DNA of 64,000 bases from Longimicrobium sp. (GCF_035474595.1 NZ_DATIND010000091.1:1-64000), one strand, 5' to 3'. Counted from the first letter of the stretch, positions 46,761 through 53,348 are shown. The notes: generated from the letters alone by a model not told the origin. Made by a program: numbers and translations.

Positions 46761-46898
46761 GCGATAGAGCGCGCCTTCTATGGATAGAATCCCCGCCCCT
46801 CGCCGCCGTTCCTGGAGATCCGGCCCGGAATCCACGCAAATGGTTTGCAACGCAGGGACTTAGCCCACAGGGTGAAAAACGGTATGCAGCCTGCCTTC
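46761..46898 (+). promoter_or_regulatory. Three-element upstream region of precursor 1
   Basis: GCGATAGAGC at 46761, TTCTAT-GG-ATAGAA palindrome at 46776-46789, GCAAA-TGG-TTTGC palindrome at 46836-46848, and ACGGTATGCAGCCTGCCTTC at 46879-46898. The start codon follows 45 bases later. The same order and spacing recur at the other precursor units. Confidence 0.6.
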
Positions 46899-46943
46899 CA
46901 GAGGGACGTTCACCCGGTGGAATCTCTACCCTGGAGGCACCTC

Positions 46944-47096
46944 ATGTCCGATCCCAGGAACGCGCACGACGACGAACTGTCCGTGGAGGAGCTCGACACG
47001 GTCGCCGGCGGCGTCGAGGGCGACAACACCAACTGCTCGCAGAGCTGCACCTCGAACACGAACTGCGGCGGGACCAAGGAACCGATCTGGGTGTAA
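46944..47096 (+). CDS. RiPP precursor peptide 1 (50 aa)
   Basis: ATG 46944 after CTGGAGG. Leader MSDPRNAHDDELSVEELDTVAGG ends in a double glycine (stated here in parts: acidic head, ELSVEEL, VAGG). The core begins VEGDNTNC and carries C-SQS-C-TSNTN-C, a C-x3-C-x5-C pattern rich in Asn/Thr/Ser, with the tail GGTKEPIWV. The leader style matches double-glycine leaders of ribosomally made peptides. The nearby radical SAM/SPASM protein is the presumed modifying enzyme, perhaps forming thioether or C-C links to the Cys/Asn/Thr positions. The mature product is unknown. Confidence 0.82.
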   Translation: MSDPRNAHDDELSVEELDTVAGGVEGDNTNCSQSCTSNTNCGGTKEPIWV

Positions 47097-47113
47097 CCTC
47101 CGCACGCGTGCAC

Positions 47114-47152
47114 ACCGCCGCCCGGCTCGCGCCGGGCGGCGGTTCTCGTTTC
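47114..47152 (+). terminator. Terminator of precursor 1
   Basis: ACCGCCGCCCGGC / GCCGGGCGGCGGT perfect 13-bp arms at 47114-47143 followed by TCTCGTTTCT. Confidence 0.8.
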
Positions 47153-47207
47153 TATCGGGCGATGGAACGGCTTCTCCGCTCGCGAAAAAGGTGGAGGCGG
47201 GGCCCTC

Positions 47208-47345
47208 GCGATAGAGCATCGGGTCTATGGTTAGATCTCCGGCGCGAGCCACGACGACCCCCAAGAATATGGTCGCAATCGGCACAAGTTCATGCCCGGT
47301 ACCGGCCTGGCGAATCGGGGCGCGAACGGTATGCCTCGTGCCTTC
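47208..47345 (+). promoter_or_regulatory. Three-element upstream region of precursor 2
   Basis: GCGATAGAGC at about 47209, TCTATGGTTAGA at 47224-47235, a CACAAGTTCATG element near 47284-47297, and ACGGTATGCCTCGTGCCTTC at 47326-47345, 49 bases before the ATG. Confidence 0.6.
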
Positions 47346-47394
47346 CTCCGGACGCAGACGGATGCACATCTCATCACCGCAAACGGAGGCACCC

Positions 47395-47556
47395 ATGGCT
47401 GACGATCCCAGGCGCGAAGACGAACTGTCGGTGGAAGAGCTCGACAGCGTGGCCGGCGGCGTGATCGGCGACAACACCAACTGCTCGCAGGGCTGCACCT
47501 CGAACTCGAACTGCGGCGGGACCAAGGAACCCACCACGGGACCGGTCTGGGTGTAA
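47395..47556 (+). CDS. RiPP precursor peptide 2 (53 aa)
   Basis: ATG 47395 after ACGGAGG. Leader MADDPRREDELSVEELDSVAGG, core VIGDNTNCSQGCTSNSNC then GGTKEPTTGPVWV. Same C-x3-C-x5-C spacing as precursor 1, and a nearly identical tail lengthened by TTGP. Its upstream leader, coding part and terminator are close copies of precursor 3's, so the two arose by duplication. Confidence 0.82.
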   Translation: MADDPRREDELSVEELDSVAGGVIGDNTNCSQGCTSNSNCGGTKEPTTGPVWV

Positions 47557-47574
47557 CGCCGCCAGCGCGTCGCT

Positions 47575-47612
47575 CCGCCGCCCGGCTCCCGCCGGGCGGC
47601 GGTTCTCGTTTC
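47575..47612 (+). terminator. Terminator of precursor 2
   Basis: CCGCCGCCCGGC / GCCGGGCGGCGG arms at 47575-47602 followed by TTCTCGTTTCT. Near-copy of the terminator of precursor 1. Confidence 0.8.
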
Positions 47613-47663
47613 TACCGGCGGTGGAACGGCTTCTCCGCTCGCGCGAAGGTGGAGGCGGGGCCC

Positions 47664-47800
47664 CCGCGATAGAGCATCCGGTCTACGGGTAGACCCCCGG
47701 CGCGCGTCCCCGATCGCTCAAGGATATTGTCGAATCGGCGCAAGTTATTGCCCTGCACTGGCCTGGCGATTCGGGCCCGGACGGTATGCCTCGTGCCTTC
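47664..47800 (+). promoter_or_regulatory. Three-element upstream region of precursors 3-4
   Basis: GCGATAGAGC at 47666, GTCTAC-GG-GTAGAC palindrome at 47681-47694, GCAA-GTTA-TTGC palindrome at 47740-47751, and ACGGTATGCCTCGTGCCTTC at 47781-47800, 49 bases before ATG 47850. No precursor 4-specific copy exists, so 3 and 4 probably share it. Confidence 0.65.
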
Positions 47801-47849
47801 TTCCGGACGCAGAGGGATGCACATCTCATCACCGCAAACGGAGGCACCC

Positions 47850-48011
47850 ATGGCCGACGATCCCAGGCGCGACGACGAACTGTCGGTGGAAGAGCTCGAC
47901 GCGGCGGCAGGCGGGCTGGGCGACAACACCAACTGCTCGCAGAGCTGCACGTCGAACAGCAGCTGCGGCCCGGTCGTCAAGGAACCGACCCAGGGACCGA
48001 TCTACGCGTAA
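47850..48011 (+). CDS. RiPP precursor peptide 3 (53 aa)
   Basis: ATG 47850 after ACGGAGG. Leader MADDPRRDDELSVEELDAAAGG, core LGDNTNCSQSCTSNSSC followed by GPVVKEPTQGPIYA. C-x3-C-x5-C pattern kept. First of a two-gene unit with precursor 4, 71 bases apart, separated by an imperfect terminator-like hairpin. Confidence 0.82.
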   Translation: MADDPRRDDELSVEELDAAAGGLGDNTNCSQSCTSNSSCGPVVKEPTQGPIYA

Positions 48012-48029
48012 CGGCCTCCGCGCGTCGCT

Positions 48030-48066
48030 CCGCCGCCCGGCTCCCGCCGTGCGGCGGTTTTCATTT
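48030..48066 (+). terminator. Imperfect terminator between precursors 3 and 4
   Basis: CCGCCGCCCGGC / GCCGTGCGGCGG: the same hairpin as after precursors 1 and 2, but one arm carries a T where the others have G, breaking one G-C pair. TTTTCATTT follows. The ribosome site of precursor 4 (GGAGG) lies just after it, so partial read-through is likely. Confidence 0.6.
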
Positions 48067-48082
48067 CGCTCCGGAGGCGATC

Positions 48083-48235
48083 ATGGCCGATCCAGAGGAA
48101 CCGCGGGAAGAGGAGAAGGAGATTTCGGTCGACGAGCTCGATTCGGCCGCCGGAGGGAGCATCGAGCCGAACATCAACTGCGTCTGCGATCCGCCCCCTC
48201 CGAACGGAGCCAGCTGCCAGGCCGCCACGCTATGA
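48083..48235 (+). CDS. RiPP precursor peptide 4, divergent core (50 aa)
   Basis: ATG 48083 after CCGGAGG. The leader is unusually acidic (MADPEEPREEEKEISVDELDSAAGG, in parts: EEPREEEKE then ISVDEL, AAGG). The core SIEPNINCVCDPPPP then NGASCQAATL replaces GDNTNC-x3-C-x5-C with a C-x1-C pair, a tetra-proline stretch and a third Cys nine residues later. The conserved N-x-N-C entry (NINC) remains. It may be modified differently or be a decaying copy. Confidence 0.75.
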   Translation: MADPEEPREEEKEISVDELDSAAGGSIEPNINCVCDPPPPNGASCQAATL

Positions 48236-48270
48236 CGGAGATGGCCGCGGCGCGACGCCCGGGCCCGGGA

Positions 48271-48404
48271 CGATAGAGCGTCCGGTCTACCGGTAGACGC
48301 CCGGCGCGCATCCGCGATCCGCGCCGGGTGCGGCCCCGTCCGCGCAAACTCCTATCCTGCAACAACATCGCGGTTTGGCAGGAACCGGTATGTCTCGTGC
48401 CTTC
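48271..48404 (+). promoter_or_regulatory. Three-element upstream region of precursor 5
   Basis: CGATAGAGCG at 48271, perfect palindrome GTCTAC-CG-GTAGAC at 48285-48298, GCAAACTCCTATCCTGC at 48344-48360, and CCGGTATGTCTCGTGCCTTC at 48385-48404, 47 bases before the ATG. Confidence 0.65.
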
Positions 48405-48451
48405 CCCCGCCGCGGTCATCCTGCACATCTATCACCGCGAATGGAGGCACC

Positions 48452-48607
48452 ATGTCCGAGCCCATGAATCTGCGCGACGACGACGAGCTGTCCGTCGACG
48501 AGCTCGACACCGTGGCCGGTGGCGTCGAGGGCGACAACACCAACTGCACGCAGGCCTGTACGTCGAACACCAACTGCAGCGGCGGCTGCTCCGCCCAGGC
48601 GTTGTAA
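48452..48607 (+). CDS. RiPP precursor peptide 5, four-cysteine core (51 aa)
   Basis: Short gene on the plus strand, ATG 48452 after ATGGAGG. Leader MSEPMNLRDDDELSVDELDT then VAGG, core VEGDNTNCTQACTSNTNC then SGGCSAQAL. It has the standard C-x3-C-x5-C plus a fourth Cys after SGG, giving C-x3-C-x5-C-x3-C. Own upstream elements and own strong terminator. Confidence 0.82.
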   Translation: MSEPMNLRDDDELSVDELDTVAGGVEGDNTNCTQACTSNTNCSGGCSAQAL

Positions 48608-48648
48608 GGCTCAGAAGCAGCATCGCGCGCGAGGGCGCGCGCGCGCGA

Positions 48649-48697
48649 CCAGCGGCCCCGCGCATCCACGGATGCGCGGGGCCGCTGGGCTTTCTGG
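48649..48697 (+). terminator. Strong terminator of precursor 5
   Basis: 19-bp perfect arms (CCAGCGGCCCCGCGCATCC / GGATGCGCGGGGCCGCTGG) at 48649-48688 around a 2-base loop, then GCTTTCT. Confidence 0.85.
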
Positions 48698-49014
48698 ACA
48701 TTGTGAGTAATTCTATGTGTCTATTTGCGGTAACCCCCTGTTCGCTCAGAAGTGATCTCGCCCCGCCCACGATCCCCGTCGGTTTGTGCCAACAATCCTG
48801 CATGCCTGTGTGTAGCGGTGTGGCACTACCGCGATAGAGCCTTTGGTCTACAACAGGCAGCAGAACTCTATGGGCCAATTCGCAATTCATTGGCAGAAAA
48901 CGCGTAATGGGCCGCCCCGCACGTACTTCAATCGAATGACCCAAATGGCGCATGATATGCTCAAGTATGTCCCCGACGGTACGATCCCACTCAACCCTAT
49001 CAGTGGAGGAATGC
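48698..49014 (+). promoter_or_regulatory. Degenerate upstream region of precursor 6
   Basis: GCGATAGAGC at 48831 is intact. The palindrome has only its left half (GGTCTAC then AACAGGC) at 48845-48857. A GCAATTCATTGGC element lies at about 48882-48894. ACGGTACG at 48976 is only about 32 bases before the ATG and lacks the GTGCCTTC end. The first 100 bases are AT-richer with no feature. Confidence 0.45.
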
Positions 49015-49164
49015 ATGTCCGACCCCAAGGAGTTCCGCGCCGAAGACGGGGAGCTGAGCGTCGAAGAACTCGAAGCAGCAGCAGGCGGAGACGGTGACAA
49101 CCTCCACTGCACCATCAACACCAACTGCACCCAGGGCTGCCTTCCCACAGTAGATCCTCAGTGA
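49015..49164 (+). CDS. RiPP precursor peptide 6, permuted Cys pattern (49 aa)
   Basis: ATG 49015 (an ATG four bases upstream is in another frame) after AGTGGAGG. Leader MSDPKEFRAEDGELSVEELE then AAAGG, core DGDNLHCTINTNCTQGC then LPTVDPQ. The spacing is C-x5-C-x3-C, the mirror order of the family's C-x3-C-x5-C: the NTNCTQGC block sits at the second Cys rather than the first. Either a block shuffle or an insertion before the canonical start. Confidence 0.8.
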   Translation: MSDPKEFRAEDGELSVEELEAAAGGDGDNLHCTINTNCTQGCLPTVDPQ

Positions 49165-49338
49165 CCAGGTCGGTTTCTCCGCCACCGCCGCGGCGTAGCG
49201 GGTGCGCATAGCGGCGGAGGCGAGAGGAATGTACTCGGTGAGGCGGCCGGGAGGCAGTTCGGGAAGTGCGGAATCGCACCGGCGCACGCGCGGGGGAGCA
49301 ATACAGACACCTTCGAACACGATGGAGCACCGGCACGG

Positions 49339-49473
49339 GCGAGTAGAGCCCCCGGTCTATCCGTAGACGCCGGGCGCCGTGGGAGAGCCGCGCCGGACGG
49401 AGGCGTGCGCGGCGCAAGTGAGTGCGGCGGAAGCGCTTGTAAAAGGGGCGGGAAACGGCACAACGCCTGCCTC
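49339..49473 (+). promoter_or_regulatory. Three-element upstream region of precursor 7 / maturase operon
   Basis: GCGAGTAGAGC at 49339, GTCTAT-CC-GTAGAC palindrome at 49355-49368, GCAAGTGAGTGC at 49413-49424, and a weak ACGGCACAACGCCTGCCTCC at 49454-49473, 57 bases before the ATG. The rest of the 49165-49530 gap shows no gene. Confidence 0.55.
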
Positions 49474-49530
49474 CCGGTTCCCCCCGCAGGCTCACCCGTC
49501 TCATTATCTCTCCCACACCCGGAGGCACAC

Positions 49531-49677
49531 ATGGCCGACCCCAAGGACATCCGCGAAGACGAGCTGTCGGTCGAGGAGCTCGAGGACGCCGCCGGCGGCA
49601 TCATCGGCGACAACACCAACTGCTCGCAGGGCTGCACGTCCAACAGCAACTGCGGCCGCGAGCCCGCTCTCGGCTGA
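49531..49677 (+). CDS. RiPP precursor peptide 7 (48 aa), first gene of the maturase operon
   Basis: ATG 49531 after CCGGAGG. Leader MADPKDIREDELSVEELEDA then AGG, core IIGDNTNCSQGCTSNSNC then GREPALG. Canonical C-x3-C-x5-C. It is 110 bases upstream of the radical SAM gene with a hairpin between, the usual precursor-first order that gives more precursor than enzyme. Confidence 0.85.
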   Translation: MADPKDIREDELSVEELEDAAGGIIGDNTNCSQGCTSNSNCGREPALG

Positions 49678-49692
49678 CGCGGGACGGTGCCG

Positions 49693-49727
49693 CACCTTCG
49701 CCCGGGCGCCATGCCCGGGCGAAGGTG
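49693..49727 (+). promoter_or_regulatory. Intercistronic hairpin between precursor 7 and the maturase
   Basis: CACCTTCGCCCGGGC / GCCCGGGCGAAGGTG perfect 15-bp arms with a 5-base loop and no T-run. Likely an mRNA-stabilising or attenuating structure rather than a full terminator. Confidence 0.6.
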
Positions 49728-49787
49728 GAGAGGGCGCCGGGCGATGCGCGCCGGGCGGCGACCCAACGAACCAGGAGATGACGAGTG

Positions 49788-51245
49788 ATGACGCCGACCA
49801 CCGACATGTTCGAGTCCCCGCACGACCGCAACGGTACCGCCCTCGCCACGACATCCCTGGTGCAGCTGCGCTACAAGGCCGCGCAGCGCTGGGTCCCCTC
49901 GCGCTACAACGCGCGCGCGGTCGGCGACGACGGCCGGCTGATGCTGTGGAACACGCTGAACGGCACGATCAGCGTCTTCGCCCCCAAGGACCGCGACCGC
50001 GTGCTCGAGGCGCTGTCGGTGGAAGGGGTCCGCGAGCCGCTGGGCAAGGCGGGCGAGTACCTGACGCGCCGCGGCTACCTGGTGCGCGAGGGCGTGAACG
50101 AGCTGGACATCTTCCGCTACCGCTACGCCAACGACCAGTGGCGGCAGGACACCCTGCAGCTGATCCTGCTGGCCAGCGAGGACTGCAACTTCCGCTGCGT
50201 GTACTGCTACGAGAAGTTCGAGCGCGGCACCATGACCCCCGAGACGCGGCAGGGGATCAAGGCGCTGCTGGACCAGCGCGCGCCGCGGCTGAAGGAGTTC
50301 AGCGTCTCGTGGTTCGGCGGCGAGCCGCTGTACGGCTGGGACGCGGTGAGCGATCTGTCGCCCTACTTCCGCAAGACCTGCGACGAACACGGGATCCGCT
50401 ACGGCCAGCACATGACCACCAACGCGTACCTCCTGACCGAGGAGCGCGCCACACACCTGCTGGAGTGGGGGTGCCGCAACTTCCAGATCACGCTCGACGG
50501 GCTGGCCGAGGAGCACGACTGCAAGCGCGTGGGGCGCGACGGCAGCGGCACCTTCTCCACCATCCTCGACAACCTGCGCTCGCTGCGCGAGCGCCGCGGC
50601 GAGGAGTTCGGCGTGGACCTGCGCGTGAACTTCGACCGCAGCAACTTCCCCAAGCTGGGGCCCTTCCTCGAGGCCATGAGCGAGGAGTTCGGCGGCGACA
50701 CGCGCTTCCGCATGCGCTTCCGCGCGGTGGGCAAGTGGGGCGGCGCCAACGACGCCAACCTGGACACCTGCGGCACCACCGACAGCCGCACCTACATGCG
50801 CGAGCTGCAGGAGCGGGCCAAGCAGCTGCAGCTGGGCCAGGAGGCGGGGATCCGCGAGATCGCCACGCTGGGCAGCCAGGTGTGCTACGCCGCGCGCCCC
50901 TTCAACCTGATCGTGGGCGCCACCGGTCAGCTGATGAAGTGCACGATCGCGCTGTACGACATGCCCGAGAACCGCGTGGGGCAGCTGCACCCCGACGGCT
51001 CGCTGGAGCTGGACGACCTGAACATGAGCAAGTGGGTGAACCCCCACTTCGAGACCGACGCCATGTGCCAGAGCTGCCACGTCCTTCCGGGGTGCCAGGG
51101 CGGCCACTGCCCGCTGTCGCGGGTGACCAGCGGAACGCGCACCTGCTGCACGGTGAAGAGCAACCTGAAGCGCGAGATGCGCTTCACCATGGCCGACATG
51201 GCCGAGGCCGCCGCGGCGCGCGCCGCCGAACCCCAGCCCGTCTGA
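49788..51245 (+). CDS. Radical SAM/SPASM peptide maturase (485 aa)
   Basis: ATG 49788 (GTG 49785 possible) after CAGGAGATGACGAG. Residues 1-125 form an N-terminal domain (SRYNARAVGDDGRLMLWNTL) resembling the leader-binding front part of other SPASM peptide maturases. The radical SAM core follows, with C-NFR-C-VY-C at residues 133-140 binding the [4Fe-4S] cluster and SAM, FGGEPLYGWD, and a TIM-barrel order. The C-terminal SPASM region (about 365-460) has a Cys near GSQVC, another 17 residues on, then CQSC, PGC, GHC and CC, enough for two auxiliary clusters. Expected to install a radical-derived crosslink or epimerisation in the precursors. Only one such enzyme is present for eleven precursors. 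Confidence 0.9.
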   Translation: MTPTTDMFESPHDRNGTALATTSLVQLRYKAAQRWVPSRYNARAVGDDGRLMLWNTLNGTISVFAPKDRDRVLEALSVEGVREPLGKAGEYLTRRGYLVREGVNELDIFRYRYANDQWRQDTLQLILLASEDCNFRCVYCYEKFERGTMTPETRQGIKALLDQRAPRLKEFSVSWFGGEPLYGWDAVSDLSPYFRKTCDEHGIRYGQHMTTNAYLLTEERATHLLEWGCRNFQITLDGLAEEHDCKRVGRDGSGTFSTILDNLRSLRERRGEEFGVDLRVNFDRSNFPKLGPFLEAMSEEFGGDTRFRMRFRAVGKWGGANDANLDTCGTTDSRTYMRELQERAKQLQLGQEAGIREIATLGSQVCYAARPFNLIVGATGQLMKCTIALYDMPENRVGQLHPDGSLELDDLNMSKWVNPHFETDAMCQSCHVLPGCQGGHCPLSRVTSGTRTCCTVKSNLKREMRFTMADMAEAAAARAAEPQPV

Positions 51246-51256
51246 GGAGCGCGCCC

Positions 51257-52429
51257 ATGACCGCCACCCTTTCCCCCGCCCCGCCGCGCGCCGCGGCCCC
51301 GGCGGCCGCAACCGTCCCGGGCGCGGTGCTCCTGAGCCCCACCGACCGCATCGGCCGCAAGCCGCTGGTGGACTGGGCGGTGGAGCTGATGGGCCGGCTG
51401 GAGACCGCGCGCGCCGCCGGGCTGGACGCGCGCAACCTGGCCGGCGAGGTCGGCTCCATCGGCAACAACGCGGCGCTGATGGCCGCGCACCTGGGGCGCG
51501 GCACGCTGGCCGGCACCCTGTGCGAAACGCAGATCGAGTGGCACGCCCGGCGCGCTCGCGTGCTGGGCGACCCGGGGCTGAACGCCTACGCGGCCCAGCC
51601 CTGGGTGAACCTGGGGCGGCTGGAGGTGCTGCGCGGCCAGTGGGAGGCGGCCGTGGCGCGCTTCGGGGCGCTGGCCCAGTACGCGCGCGACGGCGAGCTG
51701 ATGGCCGGGTGCGCGCGCATCGACTCGGGCGCGTGGGCGGCCGTGACGCCCACGCGCGAGGAGTTCGAGGCGTTCCTGGAGACGGTGCGGGTGATGGACA
51801 CCTTCCGTGCGCTCCTGCTGAACCGCCGCTGGGACGAGATCATGGCCTTCCGGGCCGCCCTGGCCGACGACACCCGCCCCACCCTGCAGCGCGTGGGCGA
51901 CGAGGCGGCGGTGGTGGCCCTCGCGCGCCTGGGCGATCCCGAGGAGGCGCACGAGGTGGCGCTGTCCGCCGAGCGCCAGACCAGCGGATGGCACCGCGCG
52001 GTGTTCCGGGTGCGCCGCGGCGAGGCGCTGCTGGCCGCCGGCCAGACCGAGCGCGCCACGGGGCTGCTCGCGCAGATGGCCGGCGTGGTGGTGCAGCTCT
52101 CCCCCGAGGTACGGGGCGACCTGAACACCGTGTACGTGCTGAACCGGCTGGGGTGCACCCTGCGCGAGGCGGGGAGCCACGAGCACGCGGGAAGCGTCGG
52201 GCGGGCCATGCTGGAGGGTGCCCGCGCCGGCGGCGACCAGGTGCTGGAGATCGAGGCGCTGCGGCTCCTGGCCGGGATTCCTGACGACGCCGAGCACGCG
52301 CGGTGGACGGACGAGCTGTCGCGGCTCGAAGCCACCACGCGCTACGCCAAGTTCCGCAAGGGCGGCCCCGTCGAGGACCTGGAGATCGAAACGCTCTTCG
52401 ACGAGCTGCTGGACCAGTTCGCGTACTGA
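51257..52429 (+). CDS. Helical-repeat (TPR-like) partner of the maturase (390 aa)
   Basis: ATG 51257 after TGAGGAG, 11 bases past the maturase stop, so the two are co-translated. After an Ala/Pro-rich head the protein is nearly all helix, with TPR-like pairs (AYAAQPWVNLGRLEVLRGQWEAAVARFGALAQYA; WHRAVFRVRRGEALLAAGQTERATGLLAQMA, given here as approximate spans 115-150 and 250-285). No catalytic motif, membrane segment or zinc site. I do not recognise the family. By context it may bind leaders, act as a scaffold, or regulate the cluster. Confidence 0.7.
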   Translation: MTATLSPAPPRAAAPAAATVPGAVLLSPTDRIGRKPLVDWAVELMGRLETARAAGLDARNLAGEVGSIGNNAALMAAHLGRGTLAGTLCETQIEWHARRARVLGDPGLNAYAAQPWVNLGRLEVLRGQWEAAVARFGALAQYARDGELMAGCARIDSGAWAAVTPTREEFEAFLETVRVMDTFRALLLNRRWDEIMAFRAALADDTRPTLQRVGDEAAVVALARLGDPEEAHEVALSAERQTSGWHRAVFRVRRGEALLAAGQTERATGLLAQMAGVVVQLSPEVRGDLNTVYVLNRLGCTLREAGSHEHAGSVGRAMLEGARAGGDQVLEIEALRLLAGIPDDAEHARWTDELSRLEATTRYAKFRKGGPVEDLEIETLFDELLDQFAY

Positions 52430-52457
52430 GCGCCGGCGCGGCAATCAGCACGCGGAG

Positions 52458-52487
52458 AAAAGGCCCGGGCTCGCTCCCGGGCCTTTT
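52458..52487 (+). terminator. Terminator of the maturase operon
   Basis: AAAAGGCCCGGG / CCCGGGCCTTTT arms around CTCGCT, symmetrical A/T ends, 30 bases after the stop. Ends transcription before precursors 8-11. Confidence 0.85.
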
Positions 52488-52527
52488 CGCGTCTCCGTCA
52501 TCCCTTCTCCCTCCATGATCCCGTAAT

Positions 52528-52592
52528 CTCACGCGGAGACGCGGAGACGCGGAGGACCCGTAGTTCTCTGCGTCTCCGCGTCTCCGCGTGAG
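52528..52592. repeat. Long inverted repeat of CGCGGAGA units
   Basis: Perfect 23-bp arms (CTCACGCGGAGACGCGGAGA... and its complement) around a spacer of 19 bases. A similar inverted repeat is at 57840-57908, with single arms near 28150 and 56477. Not a T-tailed terminator. Confidence 0.75.
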
Positions 52593-52633
52593 GATCGGTT
52601 TTTCGAGATCCGGGTCGCCACGAGGGGTGCTCC

Positions 52634-52770
52634 GATGGATAGACCCGCCGCTCTATCGGTTAGATGCGGAGCGCCGGGGAAAGGTGCGTCCCCGCGCGGT
52701 ACGTTCAGGCGTAAGCAGTTGCGGCTGAACTGCTTGCGTTCGACGCGGAAACCGGTACGAGGCGTGCCTT
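52634..52770 (+). promoter_or_regulatory. Three-element upstream region of precursors 8-11
   Basis: ATGGATAGAC at 52635, TCTATCGGTTAGA at 52652-52664, an AGCAGTT/AACTGCT inverted repeat near 52714-52734, and ACCGGTACGAGGCGTGCCTT at 52751-52770, 63 bases before ATG 52834. Precursors 9-11 lack their own copy. Confidence 0.55.
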
Positions 52771-52833
52771 TGCATCACCCGGACAGGACCTTTCCGTCCT
52801 GCTCTCCCAACACTCCCGCCATCGGAGGAAGCC

Positions 52834-52992
52834 ATGGCCGACCGCAAGGACCGCGAACCCGCCCCGCAGGACTCCGACGAGCTGTCGGTCGAGGAGCTCG
52901 AGTCCGCCGCCGGCGGCATCGAGGGCGACAACACCAACTGCTCGCAGAGCTGCACCAGCAACAGCAGCTGCAAGCCGCCGCTCCTGGCCTGA
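52834..52992 (+). CDS. RiPP precursor peptide 8 (52 aa)
   Basis: ATG 52834 after ATCGGAGG. Leader MADRKDREPAPQDSDELSVE then ELESAAGG, core IEGDNTNCSQSCTSNSSC then KPPLLA. Canonical C-x3-C-x5-C. It begins a four-precursor run on the same strand downstream of the maturase operon. The KPPLLA end is shared with precursor 9. Confidence 0.83.
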   Translation: MADRKDREPAPQDSDELSVEELESAAGGIEGDNTNCSQSCTSNSSCKPPLLA

Positions 52993-53348
52993 CGAAGGCC
53001 CGCGCGCCTCCCCCGCCCGCACCCGGGCGGCGGAGGCACGCACGCACATCCACGCCGCGGCCGCGTCCGGCCGACTTTTCCCCAAGGAGGAGCATGTCCA
53101 GACCCGACGACCGGCCCCTGGCCGCCGCGCATGAAGACGAGCTTACGGTGGACGAGCTCGAGGTGGTGGCAGGCGGCGTGGAAGGCGACAACACCAACTG
53201 CGTGGAAGCCTGCACGGTCAACAACAGCTGCAAGCCGCCGCTCCTGGCCTGACGAGGGTCGGCGCGCCTCCCCGCCCGCACCCGGCGGCGGAAGCGCGCA
53301 CGCACATCACGCCGCGGCCGCGCCCGGCCGTCTTTCCCCAGGAGGAGC
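52993..53348 (+). repeat. Tandemly duplicated spacer units before precursors 9 and 10
   Basis: The spacers 52993-53093 and 53253-53348 are close copies (GGCGCGCCTCCCC, CGCACCCGG, CACGCACATC, CGCGGCCGCG words, ending in AGGAGGAGC). Together with the near-identical coding parts this indicates duplication of a roughly 255-base gene unit. Confidence 0.75.
53094..53252 (+). CDS. RiPP precursor peptide 9 (52 aa)
   Basis: ATG 53094 after AAGGAGGAGC, a very strong ribosome site. Leader MSRPDDRPLAAAHEDELTVD then ELEVVAGG, core VEGDNTNCVEACTVNNSC then KPPLLA. C-x3-C-x5-C kept, but SQS/TSN is replaced by VEA/TVN. It shares its start with precursor 10 and its end with precursor 8, as if mosaic. Confidence 0.83.
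   Translation: MSRPDDRPLAAAHEDELTVDELEVVAGGVEGDNTNCVEACTVNNSCKPPLLA

Noticed and set aside
49158-51311. Minus-strand frame of 717 codons opposite the maturase
   Set aside because: Shadow of the radical SAM gene, which has CxxxCxxC, SPASM cysteines and a ribosome site.
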